In this document: positions 60,400-64,000 of the stretch, piece by piece
Numbering within the stretch: position 1 is the first letter of the stretch
Layout: each line of letters opens with the position of its first letter
Assembly: GCA_964350245.1 (NCBI GenBank)
Contig: CAYGJC010000006.1
Location: 1 to 64,000, forward strand
Reading direction: 5' to 3'
Source: JAJACP01 sp964350245
Lineage (GTDB): Bacteria > Chlamydiota > Chlamydiia > Chlamydiales > JAAKFR01
DNA: 64,000 nucleotides
Notes under the pieces: model-generated
Seen by the model: the letters and a program-made list of their open reading frames with translations, nothing else
Told to the model about the DNA's origin: nothing
The model's database searches: none
Made by a program: the position numbers and the translations under genes

Positions 60400-61041
60400 A
60401 TGGAAGCACACAAGTTTCTTGATTTTCTGCGCCAACACTGGTCCAAACTACTACTTGGTTTTTTGGCCATTGCCTCTATGGCTGCCTGGGGGGAACGTTT
60501 TCTCACCTCAAACCGCTCTCATTCTAAGCAAGATTTTTTGATTGGCAACCAAATTTTGGAACGGTTTCAATCGGGGGAACCCCTTGCTGTTGAGTCCATA
60601 GAGACCACCGAAATGATTTTGAAGCGCCACCCGGAGCTTCATCCCAAATACGATCGCATGCTGGCGATGACCTTTTTAGCCCAGCGCAATACGTCTAGGG
60701 GAATCCCATATGCTAAGGCACCTCTTGAGCATCTTTCAGCTGACCTCTCTTCTTTTTACAAAAAGTACGCACAAACCTCTCTTTTGATTGCCGAAAAAAG
60801 GTATACAGAAGCTTATAGTGAGGCACAAAACTTGTATGCTCAGCTTCAAGATAATGAAGTCTATTCTACCTTACAAGCCATGAACCTGCTACGTATTGTT
60901 AGCCTTGAAAAAGAGATGGGCACAGAATCAAATGCATGGGACGAACTGAAAACACATCCTGCTTACGCCTCTATTGCCTCTCTTTTTCAGGAGGGAGAGC
61001 TATCTCTTGAAGATTGGCATTTGGTTCGCTTGAATAATTAA
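60400..61041 (+). CDS. single-TM TPR-like protein (YfgM-like topology)
   Basis: 213 residues from ATG 60400. Short cytosolic start, one TM at ~16-34 (LLLGFLAIASMAAWGERFL), then a helical periplasmic part with TPR character ('YTEAYSEAQNLYAQLQDNEV', 'TLQAMNLLRIVSLEKEMG'). The topology resembles YfgM/ancillary SecYEG chaperone proteins, but clear homology is not visible. Divergent from GT9; transcription from the promoter at 60359-60386 would give a very short leader. Confidence 0.65.
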   Translation: MEAHKFLDFLRQHWSKLLLGFLAIASMAAWGERFLTSNRSHSKQDFLIGNQILERFQSGEPLAVESIETTEMILKRHPELHPKYDRMLAMTFLAQRNTSRGIPYAKAPLEHLSADLSSFYKKYAQTSLLIAEKRYTEAYSEAQNLYAQLQDNEVYSTLQAMNLLRIVSLEKEMGTESNAWDELKTHPAYASIASLFQEGELSLEDWHLVRLNN

Positions 61042-61259
61042 GCACGGAGTGCTATTTATTATTTTAATGGCGGTTATATAAAAACCGCGTCATTTATTGT
61101 TAGACAATACTTGATCAAGGTGGATGGAAAGAGCAAAAAGGGAGGTGAGCAAACGACTGGTGCTCAAAGCCACAAAGATTGAGTCTGGAATTTAGATGAA
61201 ATAGGAGCCTTGCAAGGCGGAATCCGGCTTTGCTTGGATTGGAAGATTAGGAGTTAACC
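61042..61259 (+). other. structured leader upstream of a small ORF
   Basis: No gene. Seen directly: GCGGTT/AACCGC hairpin near 61070; palindrome CTTGATCAAG near 61109; TGAGCA/TGCTCA hairpin near 61146-61171; perfect 12-base palindrome GCCTTGCAAGGC near 61207; and AATCC/GGATT near 61220-61240. It ends with AGGAG before the TTG at 61260. The density of self-complementary elements suggests a folded 5' leader or a small RNA. It matches no riboswitch class that I can recognise by eye. Confidence 0.4.
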
Positions 61260-61403
61260 TTGAGTACACCAACAAACCTACTTACGTTAGAAGTAGGAGG
61301 TGGATGTGAGGTCCTGGAAACAATTGAGTATGAGTTGTCTTCGAGTCAAGAAACGACTGAAGAGATTGTTTTAATTAGCGGGACCCTTACGGTATCACCG
61401 TAA
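61260..61403 (+). CDS. candidate 47-residue peptide
   Basis: A TTG start with AGGAG seven bases upstream opens 47 codons to TAA 61401-61403: 'MSTPTNLLTLEVGGGCEVLE', then 'TIEYELSSSQETTEEIVLIS' and 'GTLTVSP'. It is acidic, Thr/Ser/Glu-rich, with one Cys after a Gly-Gly-Gly, and has no membrane segment. The stop lies in a TTACGGT-ATC-ACCGTAA hairpin, and a strong terminator follows at 61427-61452. No known family. The GGGC centre recalls leader/core junctions of modified peptides, but no modification enzyme is adjacent. Confidence 0.5.
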   Translation: MSTPTNLLTLEVGGGCEVLETIEYELSSSQETTEEIVLISGTLTVSP

Positions 61404-61426
61404 TCCATCACCACTCTTTTACCTAT

Positions 61427-61453
61427 AAGCCCTCGCCTTTTGGCGGGGGCTTT
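61427..61453 (+). terminator. strong intrinsic terminator
   Basis: AAGCCCTCGCC (61427-61437), TTTT loop, GGCGGGGGCTT (61442-61452): 11 pairs including one G-U, GC-rich, followed by TTTGTTAT. It ends the transcript of the small ORF and insulates the GT2 gene that starts 19 bases further on. Confidence 0.85.
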
Positions 61454-61471
61454 GTTATACTGGCTTTCACT

Positions 61472-62218
61472 ATGATGAGTGTGACGATTTTAGTGAAAAA
61501 TGGAGAGCGGTATCTCAAAGAGGTCTTGGACTCTCTGCAGAGGTTCGACGAGATCATAATCTATGACACCGGCTCTACAGACAAAACGCTTACTATCGCA
61601 AAAAACTACCCTAATGCCAGAATCGTTCAAAAGCCCTTTACCGGTTTTGGACCCGATCACAATGCAGCAGCTGCTCTAGCCAGACACGATTGGATTTTAT
61701 CGATCGACGCCGATGAGGTTCTATCTAAAAAACTTGCGGATGAAATCCTCAGCACCTCTTTCGACCCTCATACAGTCTACTCCCTCCCAAGACACAACTA
61801 CTACAATGGAAAACATATCAAGTGGTGTGGATGGCACCCAGAGTCTGTAACCCGTCTCTACAATAAGAAGGTCACGGCTTTTTCAGAGGCAATGGTACAC
61901 GAAAAAGTGAAAGATAAGGGACTTCAAAAAGCGCATTTTTCTCATCCTATCCGTCATTACTCATACGCTTCTGTTTCCGATTTTTTACAAAAAATGGAGC
62001 ACTACTCGACTCTTTTTGCCAAACAGTATCAGTATAAACGTAAATCCTCCCCTTTCATTGCTTACCTGCATGGGATGACCGCCTTTTTCAAGAGCTTTGT
62101 GTTGAAGCGGGGCTTTTTGGGGGGGTATGAAGGATTCCTCATCTCGGCTTATAACGGACACACCGCTTTTTACAAGTACTTAAAACTCTACGAGGCAAAT
62201 AAATGCTCCTCGCGCTGA
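61472..62218 (+). CDS. glycosyltransferase family 2 (WaaE/KdtX-like)
   Basis: 248 residues (ATG 61472 or 61475). GT-A fold motifs: 'MSVTILVKNGERYLKEVLDS', 'IIIYDTGSTDKTLTIAKNYP', 'WILSIDADEVLSKKLADEIL' (DXD-type DAD) and 'WHPESVTRLYNKK'. The pattern fits the WaaE/KdtX group of LPS-core glucosyltransferases. It overlaps the deacetylase gene by 16 bases, so the two act in one pathway, probably surface polysaccharide or LPS modification. Confidence 0.88.
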   Translation: MMSVTILVKNGERYLKEVLDSLQRFDEIIIYDTGSTDKTLTIAKNYPNARIVQKPFTGFGPDHNAAAALARHDWILSIDADEVLSKKLADEILSTSFDPHTVYSLPRHNYYNGKHIKWCGWHPESVTRLYNKKVTAFSEAMVHEKVKDKGLQKAHFSHPIRHYSYASVSDFLQKMEHYSTLFAKQYQYKRKSSPFIAYLHGMTAFFKSFVLKRGFLGGYEGFLISAYNGHTAFYKYLKLYEANKCSSR

Positions 62219-62874
62219 TGTTCAAGCAAACTCCATCTGAGGACAGGTTGTACTCTTTAAAAGAGCGTTACTCGATTGTGCTGCCGGGCGATCCGCTTCC
62301 AAAGCGAAAAGTTGCAGTATGTTTAACTTTTGATGACGCCTTTTACGGTTTTTACCACTCTGTTTTCCCCCTTCTTAAAAAGTTGAAAATGCGCGCATTA
62401 GTGGGTGTTGCTCCTCGTTATGTTTTGGATGCAGCTAAGGTCTCTGCCGAGGAGCGATTGAGTGTTCCACCGGCGATGGCCATGCAGGATGGTTTTTTTG
62501 ATCAAAAGGCAACCTACTGCACCTGGAAAGAGCTGGATGAGATGGTGCAGTCAGGTCTTGTTGAAATCGCTTCGCACTCATATATGCTTTGCAATCTCAC
62601 TTTTGACTTCGTCGATCTCAACCGGGAAGTGGTCACGTCTAAAGAGATGATCGAACACCGCCTTGCGCAACCTGTTAGCTCCTTCCTCTATCCATTTGGC
62701 AAAACCAACCCCGGTCTGCACGAGTATGTTGCCAAACACTACCCCTACGCTTTTCAAACAAAGCAGGGGCTTAACCGGGGATGGGGCAGCGGCAAAAAAC
62801 CTTTAAACCGGATCACCGCTGATCAGGTGCGTTCTCTTTCCGGTCTAAATGTATGGAAATATTGTTTAGGTTAG
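62203..62874 (+). CDS. polysaccharide deacetylase family protein (PgaB/IcaB-like, altered motif 2)
   Basis: 223 residues. NodB-homology motif 1 'LTFDDAFYGF' (D44, D45) and motif 3-like 'SFLYPFGKTNPG' are present. Motif 2 reads 'EIASHSYMLCNL': H125 is present, but the second metal-ligand His of the PgaB/IcaB form (SHTYNLH) is Cys130. Activity may be altered or lost. No signal peptide, so it is predicted cytosolic. It would remove N-acetyl groups from a glycan or lipid-linked sugar. Coupled to the GT2 gene upstream; converges on sufS, overlapping by nine bases. Confidence 0.8.
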   Translation: MLLALMFKQTPSEDRLYSLKERYSIVLPGDPLPKRKVAVCLTFDDAFYGFYHSVFPLLKKLKMRALVGVAPRYVLDAAKVSAEERLSVPPAMAMQDGFFDQKATYCTWKELDEMVQSGLVEIASHSYMLCNLTFDFVDLNREVVTSKEMIEHRLAQPVSSFLYPFGKTNPGLHEYVAKHYPYAFQTKQGLNRGWGSGKKPLNRITADQVRSLSGLNVWKYCLG

Positions 62875-64000
62875 GAAATTTAGAATTGAGATAAGAGAAG
62901 ATACAAGCTGATCAATCTCTTCAAAAGTATTGTATATGCCAAAGGAAATACGGGCTGTACTTTTCACCCCGAAACGATCCATCGCCGGTTGATTACAGTG
63001 GTGACCGGTCCGAATGGCAATTCCTCTACAATCCAAAAGGGTAGCCAAGTCTAAGGGATGGACACCCTCAATCACAAAGCTCATGATCGCCCCTTTGTGA
63101 GCTGCGGTTCCAATTAACCTCAGCCCCTCTATCTGCTTGAGTTTTTTTGTAGCATACGCAAGCAATTCTTGCTCCCAGGCCTCAATTGTATCCAGCCCAA
63201 TCGCACTTAAGTAGTCAATAGCTGCTCCCAATCCAATCGCCTCAGCAATCATTGGTGTCCCTGCTTCAAACTTGGTAGGAAGCTGCGTGTAGGTGCTTTT
63301 TAGAAGCGTCACCTCTTCAATCATGTCACCTCCCCCCTCAACAGGAGGCATCTGTTCAAGCAAGCTGCGTTTGCCATACAATACCCCAATTCCTGTGGGA
63401 CCATAAATCTTGTGACCCGAAAAGGCATAAAAATCAACATCCAGAGCGTGCACATTCACAGACAGGTGTCCGGCAGCTTGCGCGCCATCTAAGCAGACGT
63501 GCGCGCCCGCTTCATGAGCCGCTTCAATGATTTTTTCCACGGGATGAATGGTGCCAATGACATTAGAGACATGCGCAATACTGACCAGCTTCACTTTCTC
63601 GTCGAGCTGGTCTAAAAACTCTTCAAAAATAAGCTCTCCTGCATCGTTGACAGGCACGATCCGCAATACAGCACCTTTCTCTTCACAAATCATTTGCCAT
63701 GGAACAATATTGGAATGGTGCTCAATCTCTGAAATCATAATCGCATCGCCGGGGCGCAGAAAAGCCTTCCCATATGAACGCGCTAATAAGTTTAAGGAGG
63801 CAGTCGTACCACGGGTAAAAAGAATCTCTTCAGGGTGCGGTGCCTGAATGAAGCGCTGCACCTTGCGACGCGCTCCTTGGTAGAGATCCGTCGCTTCGCG
63901 GGCGTGCTTATAAATGCTTCGATTCACCGTTCCATAATGATGCGTATAAAAATCGGTAATCGCCTCAATCACGACTTGCGGTTTTTGAGCTGTAGCGGCT
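62866..64000 (-). CDS. sufS: cysteine desulfurase SufS (5' end beyond the window)
   Basis: The frame runs off the right edge; the outermost codons read 'AATAQKPQVVIEAITDFYTH', matching the start of SufS after ~25 missing residues. A GTG at 63972 is internal and not the start. PLP site 'AFSGHKIYGPTGIGVLYGKR' with the Schiff-base Lys, 'ISEIEHHSNIVPWQ', and the active-site Cys in 'IRTGHHCNQPAMDRFG'. It removes sulfur from cysteine for Fe-S cluster assembly, with SufBCD expected upstream beyond the window. The recalled Chlamydia order is sufBCD-sufS-parB; here a glycan cassette separates sufS from parB. Confidence 0.95.
   Translation of the reverse strand, partial: AATAQKPQVVIEAITDFYTHHYGTVNRSIYKHAREATDLYQGARRKVQRFIQAPHPEEILFTRGTTASLNLLARSYGKAFLRPGDAIMISEIEHHSNIVPWQMICEEKGAVLRIVPVNDAGELIFEEFLDQLDEKVKLVSIAHVSNVIGTIHPVEKIIEAAHEAGAHVCLDGAQAAGHLSVNVHALDVDFYAFSGHKIYGPTGIGVLYGKRSLLEQMPPVEGGGDMIEEVTLLKSTYTQLPTKFEAGTPMIAEAIGLGAAIDYLSAIGLDTIEAWEQELLAYATKKLKQIEGLRLIGTAAHKGAIMSFVIEGVHPLDLATLLDCRGIAIRTGHHCNQPAMDRFGVKSTARISFGIYNTFEEIDQLVSSLISILNFLT

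Noticed and set aside
61042..61260. Known riboswitch
   Set aside because: No conserved core of any class I know (TPP, cobalamin, purine, SAM, glycine) is visible, so it is reported only as a structured leader.
62866..63972. SufS starting at the GTG at 63972
   Set aside because: Codons outside it to the window edge still match SufS (AATAQKPQV), so the gene is simply cut by the edge.

Overview
The window is a draft-genome segment (it holds a 100-base assembly gap) from an obligate-intracellular member of the order Chlamydiales, most likely an 'environmental' family (Waddlia/Parachlamydia/Simkania/Criblamydia type) rather than Chlamydia itself. The basis is gene content. The set pit permease, DUF47, dppD, dppF, parB, sufS matches the Chlamydia trachomatis block I recall as CT687-CT692. 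Ferrochelatase plus a glutamine-type binding protein, rsmD, a metallophosphoesterase plus glgC, and an opp cluster with oversized permeases match the CT478-CT489 region. There are also many lineage-specific membrane proteins with paired hydrophobic segments. Unlike Chlamydiaceae, this organism has a complete de novo UMP pathway.

Layout. 1-12 kb: three small membrane-protein genes, an OmpR/PhoB response regulator, two TPR-like membrane proteins, a DUF4143 ATPase remnant, an EamA transporter, an exported TPR plus VWA pair, and rsmD. 12-25 kb: an Inc-like protein, a sodium:neurotransmitter-type symporter, a large exported MORN-repeat protein, a coiled-coil protein crossed by the assembly gap, a copper ATPase, a gene interrupted by two in-frame stops, and an AlbA_2-domain regulator preceded by a 29-bp repeat array. 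25-36 kb (minus strand): metallophosphoesterase-glgC, then carA-carB-pyrB-pyrI-pyrC-pyrD-pyrE-pyrF. 36-45 kb: two small genes, a tandem pair of exported methyltransferase-like proteins, hemH, a binding protein, a TauE-like membrane protein and a soluble transhydrogenase. 45-54 kb: oppABC, a CE-clan cysteine-protease-like effector candidate, an exported GT2-TPR-propeller protein and an outer-membrane barrel. 54-64 kb: phosphate transport, oligopeptide ATPases, parB, a glycan cassette (GT9, GT2, deacetylase), a small peptide gene with a structured leader, and the 5'-truncated sufS.

How the genes work together. The pyrimidine genes overlap by 4-22 bases and look like one transcript. Just before carA is a leader with a 15-codon ORF that ends in the loop of an intrinsic terminator abutting the carA start codon, which suggests pyrimidine-responsive attenuation. 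PyrE and PyrF read like the two halves of a eukaryotic UMP synthase. Three genes (1802, carA, the transhydrogenase) start inside or directly after a terminator hairpin. Import of peptides, phosphate and amino acids, surface-glycan enzymes, and several exported or effector-like proteins fit an intracellular parasite.

No tRNA, rRNA, CRISPR array, insertion sequence or prophage was recognised. All family names come from reading motifs by eye; no database search was run.
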